Shown here piece by piece: positions 9,169 to 18,130 of a DNA stretch of 43,181 nucleotides. Made by a program: the position numbers and the translations under genes. This DNA comes from Bacillus sp. MRMR6 (GTDB lineage: Bacteria > Bacillota > Bacilli > Bacillales > Cytobacillaceae). The number at the start of each line of letters is the position of its first letter. The first letter of the stretch is position 1. The DNA is taken from assembly GCF_001940785.1 (NCBI RefSeq), contig NZ_MSLS01000013.1:10472-53652 (forward strand), read 5' to 3'. The notes beneath the pieces are model-generated. The model was given only the letters and a program-made list of their open reading frames with translations. It had not been told where the DNA came from and made no database searches.

Positions 9169-11112
9169 CTATAAGCAATGCATTACTTTTTCGGCTAGAT
9201 CCCAAGGGACGCTGTAGCCTTGTCCTTTGGAACAGAATATTGAAGTTGAAGTATAGTCAGGGTCTGCGTCCTTCTTGTATTGTAGTTTTTCAATTACCTC
9301 AACCTGGTTATGACACCGGTGATAACCTCCAAACACTAGATTTAATAATCCTTTTCCTTGCGTGATGCTTGCAAACTCAGGACCATAATTCATAAAGGTA
9401 ATGACAGGGACCTTTCCCGTTAGTATCGCTTTGTCACCTTCCGTAATCGGTGCTTCAAAACTGCCATGTGCGTTTTGGATATCGGTCAAAATTTTTCCGA
9501 GATGATCGAGTTCGATTTTTATTTTAAAATCATAATAAGGCTCGAGCAGCGTATTTTCAGCTTTCTCCAAGCCTTGTCTTAATGCACGGAAGGCTGCCTC
9601 ACGAAAGTCCCCACCAGAGGTATGTTTATTATGGCTTCGACCTGTAAGTAATGTAATCTTCAAGTCAGTAATCGGTGATCCCGTTAAGAGACCATGATGC
9701 TGGCGTTCAAACAAGTGGTGGCGGATAAGGTTCTGTGTACTAACAGGCAGATGATCCGTATGACAAATACTCTCAAATGTAATTCCGTTATTCCGGTCGG
9801 CAGGCTCTAGCTGCAGGTGGACTTCTGCGTAATGTCCTAAAGGTTCAAAATGGCCGTACCCTCGCACAGGTGAGTCGATTGTCTCTTTATATAGTATTTC
9901 AGGGTCAGAAAATGAAATATCTAGCAGGAAGCGGTCCTTGACTACTTGGATCAACACTTCAAGTTGAATGAGCCCCATCACATGAATATGAATTTCTTGG
10001 GTACGTTCTTCCCAAGTCACCTTTAATGAAGGATCCTCAGCATCTAGTCTCTTAAAATATCCTAATACTTCTTTCACGTTTTTGGAGGGATCAAAGTTTA
10101 CCTTTGACTTCAGCGCTGAGACCATTTCATAATTGACTTTCATTGTTAATGAACCGACTCCATCACCAGCAGTAGCTGAGGACAATCCTGTAACCGCAAA
10201 AAGATCACCAGCAGTTATTTGGTCCACATTTTTAAATTTACCGCCATTATAAAGTCGCAACTGGGTGATTTTTTCAAGGTGGTCTTCGCCAAGCCTGAGC
10301 TCATTCCGAACTTTTAATGATCCACTAAGTGCCTTGATGAAGGTAATTCGGGTACCTTTTTCATCATAGCGAATTTTATAAACGCGTCCGGCAAATGCTT
10401 CTTCTACTTTATAACTCGTAGCTGTTAATTGATCTAATTTTTCCAAAAAAGCTGTAACTCCAATATCTTGTAAAGCAGACCCGCTAACACAAGGGAAGAT
10501 AAGCTTGCAATTAAGTAGTCGTTTAAAGGTTTGAAGCCACAAAATGGGATCATATCCTGAATCCATATACTTTTCAAGCAGATTTTCATCACGCTCTGCG
10601 AGGAAGTCTACTAGCTGCTCATTCATTTCATTAAGGTCTACTAGCTCTGTTAGATCACAAACATCCGGTGTTAAATTGCTGCGAATTTCTGCTCGTACTC
10701 TTTCAGCATTCGCGCCGATACGGTCGATTTTATTGATAAAGAAGAAGGTAGGGACCTGATGTTTTTGAAGCAAATTCCAGATGGTTTCCGTGTGTCCTTC
10801 AATACCTTCCACCGCACTGATTACGACAATTGCATAATCCATTACTTGAATGGCTCGTTCCATCTCTGGTGAAAAGTCGACATGTCCAGGTGTATCGATC
10901 AAATAATATTCTGATTGATTATATGTAAAAGCAGCCTGTTCAGCAAAGACAGTGATTCCTCGTTGTTTTTCAATGTCATGGTGATCTAGGAAGGTATCTT
11001 TATGGTCAACACGGCCTCTTTGTTTAATCGTTTTTGTATGATAAAGCAATTGTTCTGCTAATGTCGTTTTTCCAGCGTCTACATGCGCGAACATTCCAAT
11101 GGTTTTCTTCAT
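9169..11112 (-). CDS. Tet(M)-like ribosomal protection GTPase
   Basis: At 647 residues it matches the size of Tet(M)/Tet(O). The G1 box is AHVDAGKTT, G2 lies in EKQRGIT, G3 is DTPGHVDF, and G4 is NKID. EF-G-like domains follow, including a domain IV/V region with the TSGGDFREAAFRALRQG block. Tet(M) relatives are EF-G homologues that eject tetracycline from the ribosome. Chromosomal Bacillus members are diverse and resistance is not proven for most of them, so the phenotype here is inference. AGGTG lies eight bases before the ATG. No mobile element flanks it, which argues for a resident gene. Confidence 0.85.
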   Translation of the reverse strand: MKKTIGMFAHVDAGKTTLAEQLLYHTKTIKQRGRVDHKDTFLDHHDIEKQRGITVFAEQAAFTYNQSEYYLIDTPGHVDFSPEMERAIQVMDYAIVVISAVEGIEGHTETIWNLLQKHQVPTFFFINKIDRIGANAERVRAEIRSNLTPDVCDLTELVDLNEMNEQLVDFLAERDENLLEKYMDSGYDPILWLQTFKRLLNCKLIFPCVSGSALQDIGVTAFLEKLDQLTATSYKVEEAFAGRVYKIRYDEKGTRITFIKALSGSLKVRNELRLGEDHLEKITQLRLYNGGKFKNVDQITAGDLFAVTGLSSATAGDGVGSLTMKVNYEMVSALKSKVNFDPSKNVKEVLGYFKRLDAEDPSLKVTWEERTQEIHIHVMGLIQLEVLIQVVKDRFLLDISFSDPEILYKETIDSPVRGYGHFEPLGHYAEVHLQLEPADRNNGITFESICHTDHLPVSTQNLIRHHLFERQHHGLLTGSPITDLKITLLTGRSHNKHTSGGDFREAAFRALRQGLEKAENTLLEPYYDFKIKIELDHLGKILTDIQNAHGSFEAPITEGDKAILTGKVPVITFMNYGPEFASITQGKGLLNLVFGGYHRCHNQVEVIEKLQYKKDADPDYTSTSIFCSKGQGYSVPWDLAEKVMHCL

Positions 11113-11260
11113 CCTTGCACCTCAAAGTCTTTTTACCGTTAGTCATAGTCCTCCCATTATATCACAGGGGATTTTTTGGTAAGTAAATTTAGGTCTATTG
11201 AAGTAGATTTGTTCATAAGTTCGAGTGCCTGTCATACATATTAGAAAGGAGCAAAAGGAC

Positions 11261-11293
11261 ATGCTTTTTAAAGTAGGTGACCCACTTAACTGA
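11261..11293 (+). other. Possible 10-residue leader peptide before terC
   Basis: An AAGGAG at 11246-11251 precedes an ATG opening a 10-codon frame (MLFKVGDPLN) that ends 27 bases before the TerC start. Nothing else shows that it is translated. Confidence 0.25.
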
Positions 11294-11320
11294 CCTTCAG
11301 AAAGGGGAAAAATCCAAGGA

Positions 11321-12052
11321 ATGGAATTCATATTGGAAATCATAAATAGTTATAGCTCTTTTTTTTCATTTGAGGCTTTTCAGAATGTATTGACCGACCC
11401 AGCCAGTTGGGGTGTAATCGGTACTCTCATTATTCTTGAAGGGTTATTGTCAGCCGATAACGCACTTGTTTTAGCGGTTATGGTCAAGCACCTTCCAAAG
11501 AAACAACGTAAAAAGGCACTGTTTTATGGTATTATCGGTGCTTATCTATTCCGTATCTTGGCAATTGGCTTTGGCGTTACCTTAATAAAAATCGCCTGGC
11601 TTCAAATTGTTGCGGGTCACTATCTTCTTTGGATTGTTTTCCAGCACTTTATGACAAAAGGAGAAGAAGAGGGGGCAGTGGAGCCAAAATCGATGGGGTT
11701 TTGGAGAACGGTTCTAGCGGTAGAGTTAATGGACATTGCCTTTAGTTTGGATAGTGTGATTGCTGCCTTTGGAGTATCCAACCAAGTATGGGTATTGTTT
11801 TTAGGAGGAGTACTAGGGATCTTGATGATGCGGGGAGTAGCTCAATTGTTCCTAGCGCTGATTGAAAAGGTACCTGAGTTTGAAACAACGGCATTTGTGT
11901 TAATTGCACTCATTGGTGTTAAAATGATTACAGCAGCCTTTGGTTTCCAATTAAATGAATTTGTATTTTTCAGTATCCTCATCACTGTCTTTTTTGGAAC
12001 TTTTCTTGTTCATACCGTCAGAAAACACTCTGGTAATGCCTCTCCGAGATAA
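11321..12052 (+). CDS. TerC family membrane protein
   Basis: The 243-residue protein has about seven membrane helices with the family's buried acidic motifs EGLLSADNALVLAVMV and ELMDIAFSLDSVIAAFG. TerC proteins of Bacillus (YceF/MeeF, YkoY/MeeY) export manganese and help metallate exoenzymes during secretion; this gene is the same general type, although I cannot assign it to one paralogue. The ribosome binding site is poor: AAGGA sits directly against the ATG and AAAGGGG is twelve bases away. I find no recognisable yybP-ykoY manganese riboswitch upstream. Confidence 0.88.
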   Translation: MEFILEIINSYSSFFSFEAFQNVLTDPASWGVIGTLIILEGLLSADNALVLAVMVKHLPKKQRKKALFYGIIGAYLFRILAIGFGVTLIKIAWLQIVAGHYLLWIVFQHFMTKGEEEGAVEPKSMGFWRTVLAVELMDIAFSLDSVIAAFGVSNQVWVLFLGGVLGILMMRGVAQLFLALIEKVPEFETTAFVLIALIGVKMITAAFGFQLNEFVFFSILITVFFGTFLVHTVRKHSGNASPR

Positions 12053-12205
12053 AAGGCATATAAAAAGTGACCAATTCGGTTAACAGTCGCTACCTTCATT
12101 ACGTGATCCATTCTGTTATATGAAAAGCTCGGATTTGTACAAAAAGCTGGTTTCCCTTTAGACTAGGATGATTTTATAATCACAGTTAAACATCGAGTCA
12201 CAAAC

Positions 12206-12242
12206 AAAGCTCTTATCTGAAAAAACAAATAAGAGCTTTTTG
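12206..12242 (+). terminator. Bidirectional terminator between terC and gnd
   Basis: AAAGCTCTTAT pairs with ATAAGAGCTTT around an A-rich loop, followed by T's on + and by an A/T-rich tail on -. The stretch 12053-12205 before it shows no gene. Confidence 0.8.
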
Positions 12243-12244
12243 CA

Positions 12245-13141
12245 TTAATTTTCTTCGACTGCGTGCCCACCGAATTCATTACGAAGAGCAGCTACCACTT
12301 TTCCTGTAAAGGTATCGTCTTCTAAGGAACGATACCGCATCATTAATGCCATCGTGATCACTGGTGCCATCATCTGCAAATCAAGCGCTGTCTCGACAGT
12401 CCATTTACCTTCTCCTGAAGAATGCATGATTCCCTTAATTCCATCAAGTTTTGCATCCTTAGAGAATGCATTTTCCGTCAACTCCATTAACCATGAGCGG
12501 ATGACAGAGCCATTGTTCCACACTCTTGCGACTTTTTCATAGTCAAATTCAAACGGGCTTTTCTCTACTATCTCGAACCCTTCAGCAATGGCCTGCATCA
12601 TGCCATACTCAATTCCATTATGGACCATTTTTAAGAAATGTCCGCTGCCAGGCTTTCCAGCATAGAGATAGCCATTTTCAACCGTTAGATCACGAAAGAT
12701 CGGTTCAATTTCAGAAAACACTTCAGGATTTCCGCCAATCATCGTACAAGCTCCGTTTCGGGCCCCATCAACACCACCGCTTGTTCCGCAGTCAAAGAAA
12801 TAAATTCCGTGCTGTTCACACTTTTCATTCCGTTTGATGGAATCTTTATAGTGTGCATTACCGCCATCAATAATCCGATCACCTTCATCGAGATAGGGGA
12901 GGAGCTGTTCAAAAACCGTTTCGGTAATTTTGCCAGCCGGGACCATTAACCAAACGGTCCTTGGTTTCGTCAATTGCTTAACAAGGCTTTCAATTGTTTC
13001 AGCAGTCGTGACACCTTCTTCGGAAATTTTTTTCATCATATCCTGATTTACATCATAAGCGACCACATCGTGATGTTTATCGGTTAAATTCAAAGTAAGC
13101 TGATATCCCATTTTACCTAAGCCAATCATTCCAAGCTGCAT
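12245..13141 (-). CDS. gnd: 6-phosphogluconate dehydrogenase, decarboxylating, short form
   Basis: The N-terminal Rossmann motif is GLGKMG. Substrate and catalytic motifs follow: DGGNAHYKDS, CGTSGGVDGARNG, and KMVHNGIEYGMMQ with the catalytic lysine. At 298 residues it belongs to the short class (B. subtilis YqeC type), not the 468-residue GntZ/GndA class. It would oxidise and decarboxylate 6-phosphogluconate to ribulose 5-phosphate in the cytosol; coenzyme preference is not determined here. It diverges from an RpiR-type regulator, which probably controls it. Confidence 0.92.
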   Translation of the reverse strand: MQLGMIGLGKMGYQLTLNLTDKHHDVVAYDVNQDMMKKISEEGVTTAETIESLVKQLTKPRTVWLMVPAGKITETVFEQLLPYLDEGDRIIDGGNAHYKDSIKRNEKCEQHGIYFFDCGTSGGVDGARNGACTMIGGNPEVFSEIEPIFRDLTVENGYLYAGKPGSGHFLKMVHNGIEYGMMQAIAEGFEIVEKSPFEFDYEKVARVWNNGSVIRSWLMELTENAFSKDAKLDGIKGIMHSSGEGKWTVETALDLQMMAPVITMALMMRYRSLEDDTFTGKVVAALRNEFGGHAVEEN

Positions 13142-13291
13142 TCATCATCATCCTAACTTTTGCGAAATAAATTTTCTTAATAAGTTCATTATATGAAAAA
13201 AAATTCTTTTTTGTAAGGTATTTTAAAAAAATATTTTTTCCTAATCTAAAATTGAGTATAATAAAAGAAAGTCCTAAACAGGAGAGATATG

Positions 13292-14146
13292 ATGAAAAAG
13301 GATCAAAAGCCTTGTTTGGTTACAATTCGGACAAACTATCCAGAATTCAGTGTGACCGAAAGAAAAATAGCTGATTATATATTAAAATACCCCAAAAAAA
13401 TTATTCATTCCTCCATTAATCAAATTGCTGAGGATTTAAATGTTGCTGACTCCACCGTTTTCCGTTTTTGCAAACGTCTTGGTTATAAAGGATATCAAGC
13501 ATTGAAAATAGCCCTTGCTTCTGAAGTGGTTTCACCATTGCAGGATATCCATGAACAAGTAGATGAAGGCGATACAGTTGAAACGATTGCCTCAAAGGTA
13601 TTCCAGGCAAACCAAAAAACACTGGTAGCAACGTTGGCGGTCGTTGATGAGGAGCAATTGCAATTAGCGGTAGATGCGTTGTTGGCAGCCGATTCGGTAA
13701 AGTTTTTTGGAAGCGGTGGATCTAGTGTCGTCGCCCTTGACGGTTACCATAAATTTTTACGGACGGGATTAAAGGTAAGTGCGGTGATTGATAGTCACTT
13801 TCAACTTATGGAGGCATCACAGATGTCATGTAATGATTGTGCGGTGTTAATTTCACACTCGGGTTCTTCAAGAGATGTGCTGCAAATTTTAGAAGTGGTG
13901 AACGCAACAGGGGCGAAAAGCATTTCTATTACAAATTATGCGAAAACACCTTTAAGTACAGGAGCTTCCATCCCGCTTTACACGGTATCAGAAGAAACTG
14001 AATACCGATCAGAGGCACTCTCATCCCGGATCGCCCAACTCACATTAATCGATGCACTATATGTCAATATCTTAATGAAATCAGGCATCGCTGGCCAGGA
14101 AGCACTCGAAAAAATCAGAGACGCTATTAGTGTAAAAAGAATTTAG
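13292..14146 (+). CDS. MurR/RpiR family transcriptional regulator
   Basis: The N-terminal HTH_6 domain (FSVTERKIADYILKYP, INQIAEDLNVADSTVFRFCK) is joined to a C-terminal SIS phosphosugar-binding domain (VKFFGSGGSSVVA, LISHSGSSRDVLQ). Members of the family sense sugar phosphates. With 6-phosphogluconate dehydrogenase on the opposite strand and about 150 bases of shared upstream DNA, control of gnd or the pentose phosphate pathway is the natural inference. ATG 13292 is better spaced from AGGAG at 13280-13284 than ATG 13289. A terminator follows at once. Confidence 0.9.
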   Translation: MKKDQKPCLVTIRTNYPEFSVTERKIADYILKYPKKIIHSSINQIAEDLNVADSTVFRFCKRLGYKGYQALKIALASEVVSPLQDIHEQVDEGDTVETIASKVFQANQKTLVATLAVVDEEQLQLAVDALLAADSVKFFGSGGSSVVALDGYHKFLRTGLKVSAVIDSHFQLMEASQMSCNDCAVLISHSGSSRDVLQILEVVNATGAKSISITNYAKTPLSTGASIPLYTVSEETEYRSEALSSRIAQLTLIDALYVNILMKSGIAGQEALEKIRDAISVKRI

Positions 14147-14156
14147 AGTTTAGAAA

Positions 14157-14192
14157 GAGCTTGTAGGGAGAGTATCCTACAAGCTCTTCTTT
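14157..14192 (+). terminator. Terminator after the rpiR-type gene
   Basis: GAGCTTGTAGG pairs perfectly with CCTACAAGCTC around an eight-base loop, followed by a T-rich run. Confidence 0.85.
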
Positions 14193-14362
14193 AACATTTG
14201 AGGATGAATTGAATTCCAAATATTTAGAAAACACCAATAAACATACTTGATATTCAATTTTTTAATTGATAGACTAATATTAAATAGAAGGTTTATTTAT
14301 AGTTGTGATTGATGTGCTAAATACACTAGATACAAAATAGAATAACAGTAGGGGCTGAACGG

Positions 14363-15109
14363 ATGAGAAAGATACATGTAGTTACCCAAAAGGAACTGGT
14401 GGAGATGGAAAAGTTACATGAATGTACAGCCGTGGTCATTGATGTTTTTTTAGCTACCTCCACTATTATTCTAGCTTTAGATCACGGTTTTACTAGTGTA
14501 AGGGCAGTCAAAGACGCACAAACGGCCTTATCAGTAGCTAAAACCAGCCCTAAGGATTCTTACCTGCTATTAGGGGAATCTAAAGGTGAAGAAATCGATG
14601 GATTTATCTATCCTGATCCTTTTCTGCTTTTGGATGAAAGATACTCAAAAGAAAAAGAGCTGATTCTTTGTTCTACAAATGGAACAGTTGCTATTAATGT
14701 AGCACGTGAATCAAAAACACTGTTTGTCTCCTCACTTATCAATGGCCAAGCAGTTGCTAAAAGAATTCATGCAGCCGATGATGATTCTTCGATCGTATTC
14801 ATTTGTTCTGGAAATGACAATCGCTTTTCATTGGAAGACTACATAGGTGCTGGACAAGTCATTCATTATTTACGAAAGAATGCGGGGGAATACTCATTAT
14901 CAGATTCCGCCATCGGAGCATTGTTATGCTATCAATCTGCAAAAGAAAGAACATTTTCAGACCTTTATCGCTGTGAAACCGCCCGCATGTTAGCAGACTA
15001 TGGATTTGAACAGTCTATCGACATGATCCTTGGAAAAGTAGACAAAATTGAAACCGTTCCCATTTATCATAATGGAAAAATGGTAAAAGAAATCCCAAAT
15101 TTAAATTAA
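14363..15109 (+). CDS. Diverged 2-phosphosulfolactate phosphatase (ComB) family protein
   Basis: The overall pattern is that of Com[17 protein letters not shown] near the start, [23 protein letters not shown], and [18 protein letters not shown]. ComB removes phosphate from 2-phosphosulfolactate in sulfolactate or coenzyme M synthesis; in Bacillus a ComA/ComB pair makes spore sulfolactate. Here no ComA is adjacent, and the usual DVLRATST-type arginine is leucine, so substrate and activity may differ. It is 16 bases upstream of an acyl-CoA dehydrogenase gene, apparently in one operon. TAGGGG upstream of the ATG is a weak ribosome binding site. Confidence 0.75.
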   Translation: MRKIHVVTQKELVEMEKLHECTAVVIDVFLATSTIILALDHGFTSVRAVKDAQTALSVAKTSPKDSYLLLGESKGEEIDGFIYPDPFLLLDERYSKEKELILCSTNGTVAINVARESKTLFVSSLINGQAVAKRIHAADDDSSIVFICSGNDNRFSLEDYIGAGQVIHYLRKNAGEYSLSDSAIGALLCYQSAKERTFSDLYRCETARMLADYGFEQSIDMILGKVDKIETVPIYHNGKMVKEIPNLN

Positions 15110-15125
15110 CAGGAGTGATGAATCG

Positions 15126-16328
15126 ATGTTAGCATTATCTGCTCAGGCACAGGATTTCAAAACAAGACTGATAAACTTTATGGAAGAGTATATTTATCCT
15201 AATGAAAGTTTGTACGAAGAACAGCTAAATCAAATGGAAACGCGATGGGCCATTCCGCCAATTATGGAAGAGTTAAAAAGCAAAGCAAAGGAACAGGGTC
15301 TGTGGAATTTATTTATTCCTCAAAAAGAATATGGTCCAGGATTAACAAACTATGAATACGGCCACCTGTGTGCCATAATGGGACGATCTTTAATTGCCCC
15401 GGAGGCCTTCAATTGTGGTGCTCCTGATACTGGTAATATGGAGGTTCTCATTAAATATGGTACACCAGAGCAGAAAGAAAAATGGCTGGCTCCATTGTTA
15501 AATGGGGAAATTAGATCTGTATTTTCAATGACAGAACCTGCTGTTGCTTCTTCTGACGCAACAAATATTGAAGGCAGTATTATTCGTGATGGTGATGAGT
15601 ACGTGATAAATGCCCGCAAATGGTGGTCTTCTGGAGCCATGGACCCACGCGTAGGAATAGCCATTGTCATGGGGAAATCTGATCCTACAGCGGAAAAACA
15701 CAAACAGCAATCTATGATTCTAGTACCATTCGATGCTCCAGGAGTAGAGATTAAGAGATATTTACCTGTCTTCGGTTATGATCATGCCCCGCATGGTCAC
15801 GCAGAGGTTCATTATAACAATGTTCGTGTTCCTGCCTCTAATATGTTATTAGGTGAGGGAAGAGGCTTTGAGATTGCCCAAGGGCGTCTTGGTCCGGGAA
15901 GAATCCACCACTGTATGCGTGCGATCGGGGCGGCAGAAAGAGCACTTGACCTTTTATGTGAACGCGCAAATAGCCGCGTCGCTTTTGGTACAAAACTTGC
16001 GGACAAGGATGTCATACGTGAAATTATTGCGGAATCCCGAATCGAAATTGAACAGGCTAGACTTTTGACCTTAAATGCTGCTCATAAAATGGATCAAGAA
16101 GGGGCGAAGGGAGCTCGTAAAGAAATTGCGATGGCCAAAATCGTTGCTCCTCGTGCGTCACTGAGCGTTATTGATAAAGCGATGCAAGTGTTTGGCGGTG
16201 CCGGCGTCAGTGAAGATACTCCGCTTGCGGCGCACTGGGCAAATGCACGAACACTGCGCATTGTCGATGGTCCAGACCAAGTCCATCTAAGAGACATCGG
16301 CCGTCTCGAATTGAGGGAACGTCAATAA
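15126..16328 (+). CDS. Acyl-CoA dehydrogenase family protein (ACAD10/11-like)
   Basis: This is a 400-residue flavoprotein with all three acyl-CoA dehydrogenase domains: helical N-terminus, FAD/acyl region ([18 protein letters not shown]), and C-terminal helical domain ([44 protein letters not shown]). The C-terminal pattern is closest to the ACAD10/11 group, whose members handle 4-hydroxy or branched acyl-CoAs; that substrate is inference. AGGAG is seven to eleven bases before ATG 15126. The operon link with the ComB-like gene is unexplained. Confidence 0.88.
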   Translation: MLALSAQAQDFKTRLINFMEEYIYPNESLYEEQLNQMETRWAIPPIMEELKSKAKEQGLWNLFIPQKEYGPGLTNYEYGHLCAIMGRSLIAPEAFNCGAPDTGNMEVLIKYGTPEQKEKWLAPLLNGEIRSVFSMTEPAVASSDATNIEGSIIRDGDEYVINARKWWSSGAMDPRVGIAIVMGKSDPTAEKHKQQSMILVPFDAPGVEIKRYLPVFGYDHAPHGHAEVHYNNVRVPASNMLLGEGRGFEIAQGRLGPGRIHHCMRAIGAAERALDLLCERANSRVAFGTKLADKDVIREIIAESRIEIEQARLLTLNAAHKMDQEGAKGARKEIAMAKIVAPRASLSVIDKAMQVFGGAGVSEDTPLAAHWANARTLRIVDGPDQVHLRDIGRLELRERQ

Positions 16329-16344
16329 ACCACTTATTTAACAG

Positions 16345-16380
16345 GCTGTGCTCTTTTGATAAGAGTACAGCTTTGATTTT
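16345..16380 (+). terminator. Terminator after the acyl-CoA dehydrogenase gene
   Basis: GCTGTGCTCTT pairs with AAGAGTACAGC (one G-U) across TTGAT, followed by TTTGATTTTT. Confidence 0.75.
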
Positions 16381-16450
16381 TGGGGCTATTCAAGCGAATA
16401 AATGAAAGAAGCATGGGTCTGATGCCCTTGAAAGTGAAATTAAAGCGATA

Positions 16451-16821
16451 GGGTAACCAGATGACATTTCTGTTTACCGTAAAAGAAAAAAAAGTGCTGG
16501 AACGGTAATCAGACGACCCTTCTGATTACCATATAAGCGAAAAATATTCTGGAACGGTAATCAGACGACCCTTCTGATTACCATATAAGCGAAAAATATT
16601 CTGGAACGGTAACCAGACGACCCTTCTGTTTACCGTATAAGCGAAAAAGATGCTGGAACGGTAACCAGACGACCTCTCTGATAACCGCATTTGAGAAAAA
16701 GATGCTGGAACGGTAACCAGACGACCTCTCTGATAACCGCATTTGAGAAAAAGATGCTGGAATGGTACAGACGACCCTTCTGATTACCGTGAAAGAGGAA
16801 GAACGGTAACCAGACTTACCC
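16451..16821 (+). repeat. Tandem array of 52-bp hairpin units
   Basis: About six and a half to seven copies lie head to tail, with unit starts at 16499, 16551, 16603, 16655, 16707 and 16759; there is a diverged leading copy at 16451 and a partial one at 16801. Each unit has an inverted repeat, GGTAATCAGA then a seven-base loop (CGACCCT) then TCTGATTACC, followed by an A-rich linker ending in TGCT or TTCT. Units 1 and 2 are identical with perfect 10-bp stems, and units 4 and 5 are identical to each other but have two stem mismatches. The array fills most of the 514-base gap between the acyl-CoA dehydrogenase and dehydrogenase genes. No protein-coding frame runs through it. Confidence 0.92.
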
Positions 16822-16842
16822 TAATATGGAGGACTGGAAGTA

Positions 16843-17619
16843 ATGCAAAGATTACTAGATAAGGTTGCAGTGATTACAGGTGGGACAGGTGGAATCGGAA
16901 AGGAAACGGCCGCTGTTTTTTTAAGAGAAGGAGCAAAGGTCGTTTTAGTAGATTTATGCGAAGATACTCTACACTCTGTAAAAAATGAGTTAGCCGTTTT
17001 TGGTGAGGTAGTAACAGTCCAGGCAGATGTTTCAAATGAACCCGAAGTAGAAAAGTATGTAAATTCAGCTGTTCAGCATTTTGGCAGAATTGATATATTC
17101 ATTAATAATGCAGGGATTGAAGGTAAGGTAGCACCAATCATAGACCAATCTATTGAAGATTTTGATAAAGTAATGGCAGTTAATGTACGTGGTGTATTCC
17201 TGGGATTAAAATATGTCCTACGAGTCATGCTGAAACAAAGATCCGGTTCGATTATCAATACCTCCTCCGTTGCCGGCTGGAAGGGGTCCCCGGGAGTAGC
17301 ACCCTATGTGGCCTCGAAACATGCCGTTGTAGGGCTTACGAAAACCGCAGCACTGGAGGCAGCAAGTGGAAATGTACGTGTCAATTCGATTCACCCTAGT
17401 CCAGTAAACACTAGAATGATGCGTTCTTTAGAGGCTGGGTTCAATCCAGACGATGCCCAAAGTGCAAAAAACAAATTAGAGAAGAGCATTCCATTGGGCC
17501 GCTACGGCGAAACGAAGGATATTGCAAATTTAGCATTGTTTTTGGCATCAGATGAAAGTTCGTTTATTAGCGGTAGCCAATACCGCATCGATGGTGGCAT
17601 GACAGCCACATCCAACTAA
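16843..17619 (+). CDS. Short-chain dehydrogenase/reductase (SDR) family oxidoreductase
   Basis: This is a classical SDR of 258 residues: cofactor motif TGGTGGIG near residues 12-19, NNAG near 87, catalytic Ser in NTSSVAGW, and the Tyr-x3-Lys pair in YVASK, ending with the SGSQYRIDGGMTA C-terminus. An acidic residue after the second strand (VDLCEDT) suggests NAD preference. The substrate is not determinable. GGAGG at 16827-16831 lies somewhat far from the ATG. No clear promoter is visible between the hairpin array and the start. Confidence 0.88.
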   Translation: MQRLLDKVAVITGGTGGIGKETAAVFLREGAKVVLVDLCEDTLHSVKNELAVFGEVVTVQADVSNEPEVEKYVNSAVQHFGRIDIFINNAGIEGKVAPIIDQSIEDFDKVMAVNVRGVFLGLKYVLRVMLKQRSGSIINTSSVAGWKGSPGVAPYVASKHAVVGLTKTAALEAASGNVRVNSIHPSPVNTRMMRSLEAGFNPDDAQSAKNKLEKSIPLGRYGETKDIANLALFLASDESSFISGSQYRIDGGMTATSN

Positions 17620-17643
17620 AAAACTTCCTCTCTAGGTAAGATA

Positions 17644-17673
17644 AGAGTAGCCAATTACTAAATTGGCTACTCT
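17644..17673. terminator. Stem-loop between convergent SDR and HPr-like genes
   Basis: AGAGTAGCCAATT pairs perfectly with AATTGGCTACTCT over the loop ACTA. The flanking T-tracts are weak on both sides. Confidence 0.65.
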
Positions 17674-17681
17674 CCATTTCC

Positions 17682-17939
17682 TTATACCATTTCTTCCGTA
17701 ACTCTTACCAATTCTCTAAGTGCTTCTTGATCATCCTCTCCTGTTACATCAAAGGTTACGTTTGCCTCTCTAGGCACTCCTAAAGATAAGACTCCCATAA
17801 TCGACTTTAAATTGACACGGTGTTTCTTGTAGGTGAGGAAAATTTCAGAATCAAAACGTGATGCCGTTTGAACCAAGTGTGTAACTGCACGACCATCTAA
17901 ACCTGCACTGCTTTTGATTTGGACTGTTTGTTGGATCAT
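17682..17939 (-). CDS. HPr-like protein lacking catalytic His15 (Crh-like)
   Basis: The 85-residue HPr fold is clear, including the regulatory-serine block NLKSIMGVLSLG with Ser46. The active-site block, normally GIHARP, reads GLDGRA, so position 15 is Asp and the PTS phosphotransfer histidine is absent. B. subtilis Crh has the same logic with Gln15: it cannot carry PTS phosphate but is phosphorylated on Ser46 by HPr kinase and acts with CcpA. The gene stands alone rather than in the yvc operon, so it may be a further paralogue. GGAGG seven bases before the ATG supports the start. Confidence 0.85.
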   Translation of the reverse strand: MIQQTVQIKSSAGLDGRAVTHLVQTASRFDSEIFLTYKKHRVNLKSIMGVLSLGVPREANVTFDVTGEDDQEALRELVRVTEEMV

Positions 17940-18080
17940 TTACAAACCTCCGTAAAGAATAAAGATTACTAACACTCTTTTATGTATGAATAAAATCATG
18001 CGAATATGAATGCGCTCGTCAGTTTTTATGTCAGCCATCTTTACAAAAGGTTATTTAACGTACGACTTTAAGTTTGAAAA

Positions 18081-18089
18081 TGGTATAAT
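18081..18089 (+). promoter_or_regulatory. Extended -10 promoter of the helicase gene
   Basis: TGG followed by TATAAT (18084-18089) is an extended -10 element. No good -35 is seen at the right distance. Confidence 0.5.
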
Positions 18090-18130
18090 ATATTTATTTT
18101 CCATTTACTACTTATGAAGGAGAAAAGGGA

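Noticed and set aside
11143..11320. yybP-ykoY manganese riboswitch ahead of terC
   Set aside because: I could not find the conserved GGGGAGUAG or UCAACGAGAC-type blocks.
16451..16821. CRISPR array
   Set aside because: The repeats are contiguous with no unique spacers, each unit is itself palindromic, and no cas gene is present.
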